Shown here one piece after another: positions 24,765 through 34,013 of a stretch of 64,000 nt of DNA (its first letter is position 1; every line of letters begins with the position of its first letter). Origin of the DNA: an uncultured Prevotellaceae bacterium. GTDB lineage: Bacteria; Bacteroidota; Bacteroidia; Bacteroidales; UBA932. Position numbers and translations under genes: made by a program. The stretch covers positions 62,001 to 126,000 of the forward strand of contig CAMVFZ010000007.1 in the NCBI GenBank assembly GCA_947166905.1. Reading direction: 5' to 3'. The notes under the pieces are model-generated. The model did no database searches, was not told the DNA's origin, and saw only the letters and a list, made by a program, of their open reading frames with translations.

Positions 24765-27101
24765 ATGGAACTAAGGATTTCCGACGAGCTTAACGGCATA
24801 ATATCTTATGCCCGCGAGGAGGCTATGCGCACCGGTAGCTACGGCATCGGTCCGGATCACCTTCTCCTGGGTATACTGCGTCATAGCAATAACCACGCGT
24901 CCATCGCGTTCCGGGATTTGCAGGTTGATACGCAGCAACTTAAGTCTTTCATAGACAGCAGGATATTTACAAACGAACACATTCCGTACGAAGAACTGGA
25001 GAACATCACCTTCTCCCGTGCTGCCCAGAATGTGCTTAGCCTTACCGTGCTTGAGGCCGGCAGGCTCCGCAGCCCGGAGGCTGGCGCCATCCATCTATTG
25101 CTGGCACTTTGCCGCACTTCCGGAAGCTACGGCCAGTCTTACCTGCGCAGTGTAGGCGTGGATTACGCCCGAATTGTGGCCTGGATGGGGGAGAACGGCT
25201 TCCTGCCCAAGATGGAAAAGCCTCAGCAGCCTAATCAGCAGCCAAACAACCCGGACGCTCCCCAGGAAGAGGAGGAAGAGCAGCAGGCTCAGCCCGGCGA
25301 GGATGCAATGGAAGGCTTCAGCTTTGACCTTACCAAGGCCGCCCGCGAGGGCAAGCTGGACCCGGTGATTGGCCGTGACCAGGAAATCTCAAGAGTTATT
25401 GAAATCCTTGGCCGCCGCAAGAAGAACAATCCCATGCTCATCGGAGAACCCGGTGTGGGCAAGAGCGCAATCGTAGAGGGAATAGCCCTGAGGATTGCCT
25501 CCGGAGAGATTGCTCCTTCCCTGGCCAAGAAGCGTATCGTATCCCTTGATATCGGCGCCGTAGTGGCCGGTACCAAGTTCCGTGGAGATTTTGAAAAGAG
25601 AATCAAGAATATAATCGAGGCCGCCAAGTCGGATCCTGACCTTATCCTGTTCATCGACGAGTTCCATACAATAGTGGGGGCCGGCGGTGCGCAGGGAAGT
25701 CTGGATGCCGCAAATATGCTCAAGCCTGCCCTTGCCAGGGGAGAGATCCAGTGCATCGGCGCTACCACGGTGGATGAATTCACCAAGATTGTAGAGAAGG
25801 ACGGAGCCCTTGACCGCAGGTTCCAGAAGATAACCGTATCGTCCACGGACGTGGCCCAGACCATTGCCATCCTTGGCAAGATCAAGCTGAATTACGAGCA
25901 GTTCCATGGTGTTACCTATACCGATGCTGCCATAGAGGCTTGCGCCCGTCTATCGGACCGATATGTCTCTGGCCGAGCCCTCCCTGACAAGGCTATAGAC
26001 GCCTTGGATGAGGCTGGCTCGCTTGTCCGCCTTACCGCCTCCGATGGCTCCAGAAGCAAGGTGGTGACAGAAGAAGACATTGCGACCGTGGTTTCCAAGA
26101 TGACCGGTATCCCCGTCACCAAGGTGGCGGAAAGCGAGGCCGGAAGGCTTATGAAGATGGAAGAACGCCTGCGTTCCCGTATCATCGGCCAGGATGCCGC
26201 AATTGCAAGCGTAGTGGGCGCTATACGGCGCAACAGGGCTGGTCTTAAAGACCCCAACAGGCCTATTGGATCCTTCCTGTTCTTTGGCCCTACCGGAGTG
26301 GGCAAGACCAGGCTGGCAAAGACCCTGGCAGAGCTTCTTTTTGATTCTGAAGAAAATATGGTGCGCCTGGATATGAGCGAGTACATGGAAAAGCATGCCG
26401 TGTCCCGCCTGATTGGCGCTCCTCCCGGATATGTGGGATATGAAGAGGGCGGCCAGCTAAGCGAGCGCGTGCGCCGCAATCCGTACTGCGTAGTCCTTCT
26501 GGACGAGATGGAGAAGGCTCATCCGGATATTTTCAATGTGCTTTTGCAGATACTTGATGATGGTCGCCTGACAGACAGCGAGGGCCGTACGGTAAGCTTC
26601 AAGAATACTATCCTTATCATGACCTCCAATGTGGGCAACAGGGATCTTGAGGCTTATGGCAATGGTATCGGCTTTGCGACTGCCGGCCGTGATGTAGAAA
26701 AGAACCGTGAGTCCGTGCTGGAGAAGGCTATCGCCAAGGCCTTCCCTCCGGAGTTCGTTGGCCGTCTGGACGAGAAGATTTACTTCCGCAACCTCACCAA
26801 AGAGGATATCGGACAGATAATTGACATAGAGCTTAAGGACTTGAAAGCCAGGGTGAAAGATGCTGGTTACGAGCTTCGCGTCACACCTGCGGCCAAGAGA
26901 CTTGTGGCCGATGCCGGCTTTGATCCTGCCTACGGCGCAAGGCCTCTGAGAAGGGCTATTGCAAAGTACATAGAAGACCCTGTGTCCGAATTCATAATTA
27001 CAGACCGCATGCTTAAGGAAGGTGCCCGTAGGGGCGGCGTTCCTGTAATCAGGGTTGGTGTTTCCTCCGATAAGGAGAACACTTCCGTAGGCTGGGCCTG
27101 A
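24765..27101 (+). CDS. clpC: ATP-dependent Clp protease ATP-binding subunit ClpC
   Basis: The 778-residue AAA+ unfoldase has an N-terminal double Clp repeat (about residues 1-145), a Pro/Gln/Glu-rich linker (QQPNQQPNNPDAPQEEEEEQ), AAA domain 1 with Walker A GEPGVGKSAIVEG near residue 225, a short middle region, and AAA domain 2 with Walker A GPTGVGKTRLAK near 505 and the Clp C-terminal domain. It would unfold proteins for ClpP. The short middle domain separates it from the disaggregase ClpB. It stands next to the nucleoside phosphorylase, and ends four bases from the stop of a small convergent gene. Confidence 0.93.
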   Translation: MELRISDELNGIISYAREEAMRTGSYGIGPDHLLLGILRHSNNHASIAFRDLQVDTQQLKSFIDSRIFTNEHIPYEELENITFSRAAQNVLSLTVLEAGRLRSPEAGAIHLLLALCRTSGSYGQSYLRSVGVDYARIVAWMGENGFLPKMEKPQQPNQQPNNPDAPQEEEEEQQAQPGEDAMEGFSFDLTKAAREGKLDPVIGRDQEISRVIEILGRRKKNNPMLIGEPGVGKSAIVEGIALRIASGEIAPSLAKKRIVSLDIGAVVAGTKFRGDFEKRIKNIIEAAKSDPDLILFIDEFHTIVGAGGAQGSLDAANMLKPALARGEIQCIGATTVDEFTKIVEKDGALDRRFQKITVSSTDVAQTIAILGKIKLNYEQFHGVTYTDAAIEACARLSDRYVSGRALPDKAIDALDEAGSLVRLTASDGSRSKVVTEEDIATVVSKMTGIPVTKVAESEAGRLMKMEERLRSRIIGQDAAIASVVGAIRRNRAGLKDPNRPIGSFLFFGPTGVGKTRLAKTLAELLFDSEENMVRLDMSEYMEKHAVSRLIGAPPGYVGYEEGGQLSERVRRNPYCVVLLDEMEKAHPDIFNVLLQILDDGRLTDSEGRTVSFKNTILIMTSNVGNRDLEAYGNGIGFATAGRDVEKNRESVLEKAIAKAFPPEFVGRLDEKIYFRNLTKEDIGQIIDIELKDLKARVKDAGYELRVTPAAKRLVADAGFDPAYGARPLRRAIAKYIEDPVSEFIITDRMLKEGARRGGVPVIRVGVSSDKENTSVGWA

Positions 27102-27104
27102 TAG

Positions 27105-27236
27105 CTACTTCAGATCTGTGCTTATTCCTGTGACTTCCAGTCCCAGGTCTTTGATCATGTCCATAAGGGTGTCCATGGATGTGCTGTTGCCAAGGATGCT
27201 GCCGAGTGTTGCGCTGATGTTGATTTCTGAGTTCAT
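27105..27236 (-). CDS. Possible 43-residue small protein
   Basis: On the minus strand an ATG at 27236 opens a 43-codon frame that starts MNSEINISATLGSILG and ends LGLEVTGISTDLK. It is preceded by an A-rich 34-base leader typical of Bacteroidota starts and by a perfect TATCTTTG -7 box at 27276-27283. The peptide looks like an ordinary soluble helix-strand-forming sequence, with no signal or membrane segment. It is convergent with clpC, the stops being four bases apart. I know no family for it; the promoter plus start context is the main support. Confidence 0.55.
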   Translation of the reverse strand: MNSEINISATLGSILGNSTSMDTLMDMIKDLGLEVTGISTDLK

Positions 27237-27275
27237 ATCGCTTGATTTTTAAGGTTCTTTTTTGTTTTTCTGATG

Positions 27276-27283
27276 CAAAGATA
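27276..27283 (-). promoter_or_regulatory. -7 box of the 43-residue gene
   Basis: TATCTTTG on the minus strand, with a predicted start near 27270. A TTTG lies only 14 bases further upstream, shorter than usual, so the -33 box is doubtful. Confidence 0.6.
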
Positions 27284-27367
27284 GACCCTCTTTGTGCCAA
27301 AGTATTGCACAAGCGAAAAAATTATGGCCGATGTCGCCAGGGTCTGAATAGAGGCAATTTTATTGCC

Positions 27368-27404
27368 TTAAACTTTGCGGTTTAATATATAATAGCTATC
27401 TTTG
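27368..27404 (+). promoter_or_regulatory. gyrA promoter with overlapping inverted repeat
   Basis: TTTG (27374-27377), a 19-base spacer and TATCTTTG (27397-27404) fit the consensus. An inverted repeat TTAAAC-N6-GTTTAA (27368-27385) has the -33 box in its centre and could be an operator. A separate hairpin AGGCAA/TTGCCT lies just upstream (27352-27368). The leader is about 45 bases. Confidence 0.8.
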
Positions 27405-27453
27405 TATGTTTTAGAAAAGTATAAATACTTAGCAAAGTTTTTTACAAGAAAAT

Positions 27454-29991
27454 ATGGATATTGAAGAGAAAAAAACCGGTATCATTGAGCAGGTCAATAT
27501 TGACCAGGAAATGCGCAGCGCTTACATCGATTATTCGATGTCTGTTATCGTATCCAGAGCGCTTCCTGATGCCCGTGACGGCTTGAAACCGGTTCAGAGG
27601 CGTGTGCTGTTCGGCATGGATGGCCTTGGACTCAGATACTCCGGCCAGACAAAGAAATCGGCCAGAATCGTCGGAGAGGTGCTCGGTAAGTTCCATCCCC
27701 ATGGAGACTCCAGCGTCTACGATGCAATGGCCAGGCTTGCACAGCCCTGGAACCAGCGTTATCCCCTGGTATTCGGTCAGGGTAACTTCGGTTCAATGGA
27801 CGGTGACCCCGTGGCAGCAATGCGTTATACAGAGGCCAAGCTTGAGAAGCTTACGGAAGAGGTTCTTGCCGATATCGACAAAGACACCGTAGACTTCCAG
27901 CTTAACTTTGACGACACCATCGAAGAGCCTACAGTTCTTCCTACAAAGGCTCCGCTCCTTCTGCTGAACGGTTCCTCAGGTATCGCCGTAGGTATGGCTA
28001 CCAACATGGCCCCTCACAACCTTAGCGAGATTTGCGACGCTATCTGCGCATACATAGATAACCCCGATATTGATGTCGAGGGCCTTATGCAGTACCTCAA
28101 GGGCCCGGATTTCCCTACAGGAGGTATCATTCAGGGTACCCAGGGCATCCGCGATGCCTATGAGACCGGCCGCGGCCGCGTTGTAGTAAGGGCAAAGACA
28201 GAGATCGAGGTTGCCGACAACGGCCGTGAAACCATCGTCGTAACAGAGATTCCCTACATGGTCAATAAGAAGGACATGATAGAGAAGATCGGCCAGATGG
28301 TAGAGGACAAGAGGATAGAGGGTATAACCTATATCAACGACGAGTCTTCCCGTGAGGGTATCCGCGTGGTGATCAGGGTTAAGCAGGGCTCCAACTCCAA
28401 CGTTGTGCTCAACACCCTGTTCAAGTACACCGCCCTCCAGTCAAGCTTCGCCATCAACAATGTGGCCCTTGTGAAAGGCCGTCCTATGACCATGAGCCTC
28501 AAGGATATGCTCAAGGTCTTCGTGGACTTCCGTCACGAGGTCATTCTGCGCCGCACCCGCTTCGACCTTGACAAGGCCCAGAAGCGTGCCCACATCTTGG
28601 AAGGCTTGCTCAAGGCCATCGATGTAATCGACGAAATCATCCGCATAATAAGGGCTTCTGCATCCGTGGATGATGCAAAGTCAGAGCTCATGCAAACCTT
28701 CGGCTTCTCAGAGGCCCAGGCTCAGGCCATCGTAGAGATGCGTCTGCGTCAGCTCACCGGCTTGGAGCGTGAAAAACTGCAGGCAGAGTACGACGAGCTT
28801 GAAAAGTTCATCGCCTACTGCAATGACGTCCTTGCCAACGAGAGCCTCCAGATGGAAATCATCAAGAACGAGACCATGGAGCTCAAGGAGAAGTACGGAG
28901 ACAAGCGTCGCACAGAGATTACCCTCAGCGCAGACGAATTCAACCCGGAGGACTTCTATGCCGACGAAGACGTGGTTATCACCATTTCCCACTTCGGCTA
29001 TATCAAGCGTACCCCTCTTACCGAGTTCCGCACCCAGAACCGTGGCGGCGTAGGTATCAAGGGCAGCGCTACCAAGGATGAAGATTTCATCGAGCACGTA
29101 TACGTTGCCAATATGCACAGCACTCTGTTGCTCTTTACCGAGCAGGGCCTCTTCTATGGTCTCAAGGTTTACGAGATTCCTGAGGGTTCCCGTACATCCA
29201 AGGGCAGGGCAATCCAGAACATCCTCAACCTGTCTGCAGACAACAAGGTTCAGGCATACCTGAACATCCCTACAATGAAGGACGAGGACTTCCTTGCAAG
29301 CCATTACATCGTACTTGCAACCAAGCAGGGTGTAGTTAAGAAGACCCTTCTGGAGAAGTATCGCAACTATCGCCGCAACGGAGACGGTGTCCGTGGCATC
29401 ATCATCAGAGAGGGTGACGAACTCATCGGAGCAGAGCTCACAGATGGCCGCGACCAGCTTCTTATCGCTGCAAGAAACGGCCGCTGCGTAAGGTTCAACG
29501 AGGAAGATGCAAGACCTCTTGGCAGAACCTCATCCGGTGTACGTGGCATTAATCTTGATAGTGATGACGAGGTAGTAGGCATGATCAAGTATTCCCCTGA
29601 GGCCGATGACGTTGCAAATCGTACCGTACTGGTAGTCAGTGAACACGGTTTCGGAAAACGTACAGGCGTCGATGAATACAGGATCACGGCACGTGGCGGA
29701 AAGGGTGTCAAGACCATGCAGGTAACAGAAAAGACCGGCAAGGTCGTAGCCATCAAGAACGTTATGCCGGACAATGACCTTATGATCATTAACCATAGTG
29801 GACTCACAATCAGGATGGCCGTATCCGATATCCGCGAGGCCGGACGTGCTACCCAGGGCGTGAAGCTCATTAACATTAAGGAAGGTGATACTATTGCTGC
29901 AGTATCCGTAGTTGCCGGAGCGGAAGCAGAGGCTGAAGCCGCAACAGAGAACGTACCTGCAGAAAACGAGAATAACAACGAAAACCAATAA
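27454..29991 (+). CDS. gyrA: DNA gyrase subunit A
   Basis: The 845-residue protein carries the winged-helix active site with the catalytic tyrosine in [10 protein letters not shown], the quinolone region [19 protein letters not shown] (the serine and aspartate at the usual resistance positions are unchanged), and a C-terminal beta-pinwheel. The GyrA box reads QNRGGVG instead of the enterobacterial QRRGGKG, which supports gyrase over topoisomerase IV but with a variant box. The tail is acidic and Asn-rich ([14 protein letters not shown]). With GyrB it introduces negative supercoils. A strong promoter precedes it; a TPR gene follows after five bases. Confidence 0.95.
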   Translation: MDIEEKKTGIIEQVNIDQEMRSAYIDYSMSVIVSRALPDARDGLKPVQRRVLFGMDGLGLRYSGQTKKSARIVGEVLGKFHPHGDSSVYDAMARLAQPWNQRYPLVFGQGNFGSMDGDPVAAMRYTEAKLEKLTEEVLADIDKDTVDFQLNFDDTIEEPTVLPTKAPLLLLNGSSGIAVGMATNMAPHNLSEICDAICAYIDNPDIDVEGLMQYLKGPDFPTGGIIQGTQGIRDAYETGRGRVVVRAKTEIEVADNGRETIVVTEIPYMVNKKDMIEKIGQMVEDKRIEGITYINDESSREGIRVVIRVKQGSNSNVVLNTLFKYTALQSSFAINNVALVKGRPMTMSLKDMLKVFVDFRHEVILRRTRFDLDKAQKRAHILEGLLKAIDVIDEIIRIIRASASVDDAKSELMQTFGFSEAQAQAIVEMRLRQLTGLEREKLQAEYDELEKFIAYCNDVLANESLQMEIIKNETMELKEKYGDKRRTEITLSADEFNPEDFYADEDVVITISHFGYIKRTPLTEFRTQNRGGVGIKGSATKDEDFIEHVYVANMHSTLLLFTEQGLFYGLKVYEIPEGSRTSKGRAIQNILNLSADNKVQAYLNIPTMKDEDFLASHYIVLATKQGVVKKTLLEKYRNYRRNGDGVRGIIIREGDELIGAELTDGRDQLLIAARNGRCVRFNEEDARPLGRTSSGVRGINLDSDDEVVGMIKYSPEADDVANRTVLVVSEHGFGKRTGVDEYRITARGGKGVKTMQVTEKTGKVVAIKNVMPDNDLMIINHSGLTIRMAVSDIREAGRATQGVKLINIKEGDTIAAVSVVAGAEAEAEAATENVPAENENNNENQ

Positions 29992-29996
29992 AAACT

Positions 29997-31286
29997 ATGA
30001 AAAAGATCTTTTTAGTACTGGCACTTATTGCCACCGTACAGTTCGCAAACGCCCAGAAGCCTGAGGCCCTTAAAAAGGCTGTTGAAAAGGCAGAAATCGA
30101 GGCGCAGAACCCCAAGAAGGCTACCAAGGCTGCTACATGGCTTAAGCTCGCTGATGCTTATGTAAAGGCCTACGACGCACCCGCAGGAAACATCTGGATT
30201 GGTGCTTCCCAGCAGGAACTTAATATCGCACTCGCCGGCCAGAGGCCCGTTGGACAGGAGCAGGTTGGCAACTTCGTAAAGCTCATTTATCCTGACAAGG
30301 ACGTTTATCTTAACGAGGCAGGAACCGTTGCTTTCTACGAGGTTACCAAACCCCTTGTAGAGAACGCTCTTGAGAAGGCTATCGATGCTTACAAGAAGGC
30401 TTATGAACTGGAGCCCAAGAAGAGCGAAGAGATCAAGACCGCTCTCCAGAACATTACCGGCAAGTATTGCAACGACGCAAACTCAATGTATTACAAGGGT
30501 GACTACAAGCTTGCCTGCGATTTCTTTGAGAAAGCAGCAGAAGCTTCTGAGAATGAGCCTCTTGCAGCAAAGGATACCAACTCTATCTACAACGCTGCAC
30601 TTTGCGCTGTTACCATCCCTGACCTTGCAAGGGCAAAGGGCCTTTACGAGAAGTGCTACAACATGGGTTACTACTCAGAGAACGGTGACGTATTCTCAAG
30701 ACTTTCTGACATCAACATGCAGATGGGTGACACCCTTAAGGCAAAGAGCTACCTTGAGGAAGGCTTCACCAAGTTCCCTAAGAGCCAGGGTATCCTTATC
30801 GGCCTTATCAACTACTACATCGGCAGTGGTGAGGGTACTGACAAACTCTTCGAGCTCATCGAAAAGGCAAAGGCTAACGAGCCTAACAACGCTTCACTCT
30901 ATTATGTAGAGGGTAACATCCACGCTAAGCTTGGTGATACCGAGAAGGCTTGCATTGCTTATGACAAGTGCGCAGAGATCAATCCCGAGTATGAGTATGG
31001 TTACATCGGCAAGGGCGTTATGTTCTATGACCTTGCAATCGAGATTCAGACCAAGGCTCAGGACGAGCTTGACGACAACAAGTACATGGAGCTTGTAAAG
31101 AAATTCGAGGACGCTCTTAAGAGCTGCATCGATCCTTTCGTAAAGGCTTTCGAGACCACCAAGGACGAGTCTATCAAGCCTACTCTTGCAGAGTATCTTA
31201 AGAACGCATACTTCCGCTTCCGTGAGGAGTCTCCTGAGTATCAGGCTGGCTACGAGAAGTTCGACAAGATTGCTAGAGGTGAGTAA
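29997..31286 (+). CDS. Exported tetratricopeptide-repeat protein
   Basis: The 429-residue protein begins with a signal peptide (MKKIFLVLALIATVQFANAQ, cleavage after about residue 19). The remainder is helical and shows degenerate tetratricopeptide repeats, clearest at about residues 120-140, 225-260 and 300-345 (YYVEGNIHAKLGDTEKACIAYDKCAEINPE). TPR modules bind partner proteins; this one should be periplasmic or on the outer membrane. It follows gyrA by five bases, an unusual partnership, and ends before a bidirectional terminator. The function is unknown. Confidence 0.88.
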   Translation: MKKIFLVLALIATVQFANAQKPEALKKAVEKAEIEAQNPKKATKAATWLKLADAYVKAYDAPAGNIWIGASQQELNIALAGQRPVGQEQVGNFVKLIYPDKDVYLNEAGTVAFYEVTKPLVENALEKAIDAYKKAYELEPKKSEEIKTALQNITGKYCNDANSMYYKGDYKLACDFFEKAAEASENEPLAAKDTNSIYNAALCAVTIPDLARAKGLYEKCYNMGYYSENGDVFSRLSDINMQMGDTLKAKSYLEEGFTKFPKSQGILIGLINYYIGSGEGTDKLFELIEKAKANEPNNASLYYVEGNIHAKLGDTEKACIAYDKCAEINPEYEYGYIGKGVMFYDLAIEIQTKAQDELDDNKYMELVKKFEDALKSCIDPFVKAFETTKDESIKPTLAEYLKNAYFRFREESPEYQAGYEKFDKIARGE

Positions 31287-31306
31287 TCAACTCAATTTCA
31301 GCTAAT

Positions 31307-31342
31307 AAAAAAGCTGGCTCCTTATTCGGAGTCAGCTTTTTT
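31307..31342. terminator. Bidirectional terminator between the TPR gene and phoH
   Basis: A 15-bp stem (31307-31321 with 31328-31342, one G-U pair) has A6 on one side and T6 on the other, so it works for both convergent genes. Its right arm encodes the last residues of PhoH. Confidence 0.92.
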
Positions 31343-32275
31343 CTTGCGGTCGAAGGCCTTGACAATCTTGCCCACAAGGGGATGTCGGACAATGTCATCG
31401 TTGCTGAAGAAGATGGTCGTGATGCCTTTGATTTCTTTTAGCAGTGCGATGCCTTTGAGAAGGCCGGAGTCTTCTTTGTTGGGAAGGTCTACCTGGCTGG
31501 CGTCGCCGGTTACGATGAATTTGGCGTCCGGTCCCATACGGGTGAGGAACATCTTGAGCTGGCCTATATTGGTGTTCTGGGCCTCGTCCAGAATAACGCA
31601 TGCGCGGTCAAGGGTTCGGCCCCTCATATAGGCCAAAGGCGCAATCTGGATGGTGCCGTCGCTCATGAATTCCTGCAGCTTCTTGCTGGGTATCATATCG
31701 CCAAGGGCGTCATACAGCGGCTGAAGATACGGATCCAGCTTATCCTTGAGGTCTCCGGGAAGGAAACCCAGTCTTTCTCCTGCCTCTACGGCCGGCCTTG
31801 TAAGTATAATTCTTTTTATCTCCCTATTCTTTAAAGCTCTGACTGCCAGCGCGATAGCTATATAGGTTTTACCGGTTCCCGCAGGGCCTACGGCAAAGAT
31901 AAGGTCGCTGTCGAAGTAGGCTTTAACCATTTCCTGCTGGGTCTTGTTGCGGGCGCGGATGGGCTTTCCGTCCGTACCGTGAACAATTATGGCGTCGCCG
32001 CTAAGACGGAATTTATCTGCCGAATTCTCTCCGTCAAAAAGGCTCTCGATATCGTAAACAGTAAGGTTAAGTTTGCGTTTGCGAAGTTCCAGGAGCTCTG
32101 AAAAGCGGATGTTGAATTCTTCTATCTGGCTGGTCTTGCCTTCAAGTATCAATTCATGTCCGCGGGATACTACCTTAAGTCCCGGAAAGTAAGAGCAAAA
32201 CTCTTCTAAAAGCTTGTTCCCGATGCCGAAGATTGCTACCGGATCAATACCGTCAAGAGTAATTTTGTGCTTCAT
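31322..32275 (-). CDS. PhoH family ATPase
   Basis: The 317-residue protein has an N-terminal KH-like domain (about residues 1-85) and a PhoH P-loop domain: Walker A GPAGTGKTYIA near residue 132, RPAVEAGERLGFLPGD, Walker B VILDEAQN and TGDASQVDLP. PhoH proteins are RNA-helicase-like ATPases linked to RNA decay and ribosome maturation, often near ybeY. It lies 15 bases downstream of the CapA gene on the same strand, and the two probably share a promoter. Its last codons lie within the terminator hairpin. Cytoplasmic. Confidence 0.93.
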   Translation of the reverse strand: MKHKITLDGIDPVAIFGIGNKLLEEFCSYFPGLKVVSRGHELILEGKTSQIEEFNIRFSELLELRKRKLNLTVYDIESLFDGENSADKFRLSGDAIIVHGTDGKPIRARNKTQQEMVKAYFDSDLIFAVGPAGTGKTYIAIALAVRALKNREIKRIILTRPAVEAGERLGFLPGDLKDKLDPYLQPLYDALGDMIPSKKLQEFMSDGTIQIAPLAYMRGRTLDRACVILDEAQNTNIGQLKMFLTRMGPDAKFIVTGDASQVDLPNKEDSGLLKGIALLKEIKGITTIFFSNDDIVRHPLVGKIVKAFDRKKKADSE

Positions 32276-32290
32276 ATAGTTGATTATCAG

Positions 32291-33430
32291 TTATTTGCCT
32301 ATTCCTGTCTGTTCTTTTACCCGTTTTAGGGTAGACATCATATTATCGTAGTCAGACGCGTTTATCCACAGGTCCCGTTGGCCGATGCGGTCATTTACTA
32401 TTATTGTCCTGTAGTTGTCAGTGAGCATATCCGGCAAGGTGCACCACAGGAAGTCCAGTTTAACCCCTTCAAGGCTAACCTGTCCAAGGAAGTTCCTGAC
32501 AAGCGTAACCGTCGCCGCCAGTTCCAGGCGGGTATTGATGGCGCTCATGTTGGAAACCGCGTTGCCCAGGGAGTAAACCACCGGCACTTTGCGGCCGTCC
32601 GATGTAACCAGATTGCATGTATCCTGTATTACATGCGGATGCGAACCGATGATGACGTCGGCCCCTTCCTCTGCCAGCCATTTTGCGTAATTCTCCTGAG
32701 ATTTGTTATGCTTTAGGAAGTATTCTTCGCCCCAGTGGGGGAGTGCCACGATGATGTTGGCGCCGGCCTTGCGGGCCCTGTCGAACAGCTCTTTAGTGTC
32801 TTCTTTTTTCATCAGGCGGATGCCGGCTCCGGATGCCGGATCAGGCAAGCCTGTGTTCATTCCATAGGTAAAATTGATGAAGGCAATCTTTGCGCCTTTG
32901 ATGTTGACTATCAGTGGGTTAACCAGGCTGTCCGGAACGTCTTTTGAGTAGGCTCCGGTGAATTTTATTCCCTCCATCCCGGCATACTTGCGAAGGGTCT
33001 TTTCAAGGCCTTCCGTTCCCCTGTCCATGACGTGGTTGTTACCCACCAGGAAGATATCGGCGCCGACGCTTTTTATATAGTCTGCGTAGTCATCGGGGGC
33101 GGAGAAAACCGGGTAGCCGGTGTAGGGTTTGCCGGCAAGCGGGAACTCCATGTTTACCACTGAGGCATCGGCCTTGGCCATAAGGGGTTTGAGCTCTTCA
33201 AGGAAGGGTGTGTAGTCCCTGCCCATCTGCTTGGAATGCAGCATTACGTCTCCAAGAATGAAGATTCGGATGCTGTCAGTGGGGATGTGAGGGGGTACTC
33301 TTTTGACGAACTTGTCAAACCATGTTTTCTCTTTGATCTTCTCTTGCGCAAAAACTCCGGAAGGCTTCAGAAACAGCCCTCCGGCAAGAATTAAAAGCAC
33401 AAATAGTATCCTGGCCCTGTCTTTGCTCAT
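32291..33430 (-). CDS. CapA family metallophosphatase-like protein
   Basis: I choose ATG 33430 (MSKDRARILFVLLILAGG); the longer frame begins with TTG inside the promoter. The 379-residue protein has a signal peptide to about residue 29 (GVFAQ) and the CapA calcineurin-like fold: ILGDVMLH, NMEFPLAG, VGNNHVMDRG, ALPHWGEEY and GSHPHVIQD supply the metal ligands. Family members act in poly-gamma-glutamate or capsule synthesis, but many Bacteroidota copies have no known substrate. It is exported, so it acts in the periplasm or at the surface. phoH follows. Confidence 0.9.
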   Translation of the reverse strand: MSKDRARILFVLLILAGGLFLKPSGVFAQEKIKEKTWFDKFVKRVPPHIPTDSIRIFILGDVMLHSKQMGRDYTPFLEELKPLMAKADASVVNMEFPLAGKPYTGYPVFSAPDDYADYIKSVGADIFLVGNNHVMDRGTEGLEKTLRKYAGMEGIKFTGAYSKDVPDSLVNPLIVNIKGAKIAFINFTYGMNTGLPDPASGAGIRLMKKEDTKELFDRARKAGANIIVALPHWGEEYFLKHNKSQENYAKWLAEEGADVIIGSHPHVIQDTCNLVTSDGRKVPVVYSLGNAVSNMSAINTRLELAATVTLVRNFLGQVSLEGVKLDFLWCTLPDMLTDNYRTIIVNDRIGQRDLWINASDYDNMMSTLKRVKEQTGIGK

Positions 33431-33439
33431 ATCACACTC

Positions 33440-33447
33440 CAAAGTTA
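33440..33447 (-). promoter_or_regulatory. -7 box of the capA-phoH unit
   Basis: TAACTTTG on the minus strand lies nine bases before the ATG at 33430; a TTG is found 21 bases upstream. The spacing implies a transcript with little or no leader. It is back to back with the plus-strand box at 33461-33468. Confidence 0.65.
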
Positions 33448-33460
33448 ATTATTTTTTTAT

Positions 33461-33468
33461 TAATTTTG
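33461..33468 (+). promoter_or_regulatory. -7 box of the SPOR lipoprotein gene
   Basis: TAATTTTG fits the consensus and lies about 30 bases before the start. A clear -33 box is missing, so confidence is moderate. Confidence 0.5.
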
Positions 33469-33498
33469 CAAGTTGAGGTATTGTAGATTATGGTAGCT

Positions 33499-34011
33499 AT
33501 GAAAAAGATACTTTTGCTTCTGATTCTGGCCGGCACCGTGGTGCTGACGGGCTGCGATGCATTCCGCTCACTTGCCGGCAAACCGACATCCTCTGAGATC
33601 AAGGTTAAAAGGGCTTATATTGATTCCCTTAACAATGCTCATCAGGCAAGGATAGATTCATTGCGCAAAGTAGAAAAGGCTCTGGCCGATTCCCTTGCCG
33701 TGATGGATTCGTTGAAGCAGTCCGGCGGTACCATTTTGAATCCTTCTTCCATGGGTGGCCTCTTTACCACCAAACTGGATTACAGGTATTATGTTGTAAT
33801 TGGCGCATTCACTCAGCGTTCTTACGCAGAGCGCCTCTTGGTCAAAGCCCGCGATGCCGGGTATATCGCAACCCTTATCAGTTTCCGTAACGGTTATAAT
33901 GCCGTGGGCCTGTCGCAGACAGACCATCTGGAGAAGGCTTTCGCTGAGCTTAAGAAGATTAAGGCAGAACCTTTCTGCCCCAAGGATGTGTGGATTCTTG
34001 TAAATGAGTAA
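33499..34011 (+). CDS. SPOR-domain lipoprotein
   Basis: The start is ATG 33499 (MKKILLLLILAG), which gives a clean lipoprotein signal ending VLTGC; ATG 33490 adds three residues. A helical, charged region (about residues 35-75, with repeated DSL motifs) leads to a C-terminal SPOR domain (YRYYVVIGAFTQRSYAERLL to PKDVWILVNE). SPOR domains bind denuded peptidoglycan at the division site, so this lipoprotein probably acts in cell division or envelope maintenance. It is followed after two bases by the M28-like gene, and the two are likely co-expressed. Confidence 0.9.
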   Translation: MKKILLLLILAGTVVLTGCDAFRSLAGKPTSSEIKVKRAYIDSLNNAHQARIDSLRKVEKALADSLAVMDSLKQSGGTILNPSSMGGLFTTKLDYRYYVVIGAFTQRSYAERLLVKARDAGYIATLISFRNGYNAVGLSQTDHLEKAFAELKKIKAEPFCPKDVWILVNE

Positions 34012-34013
34012 AA

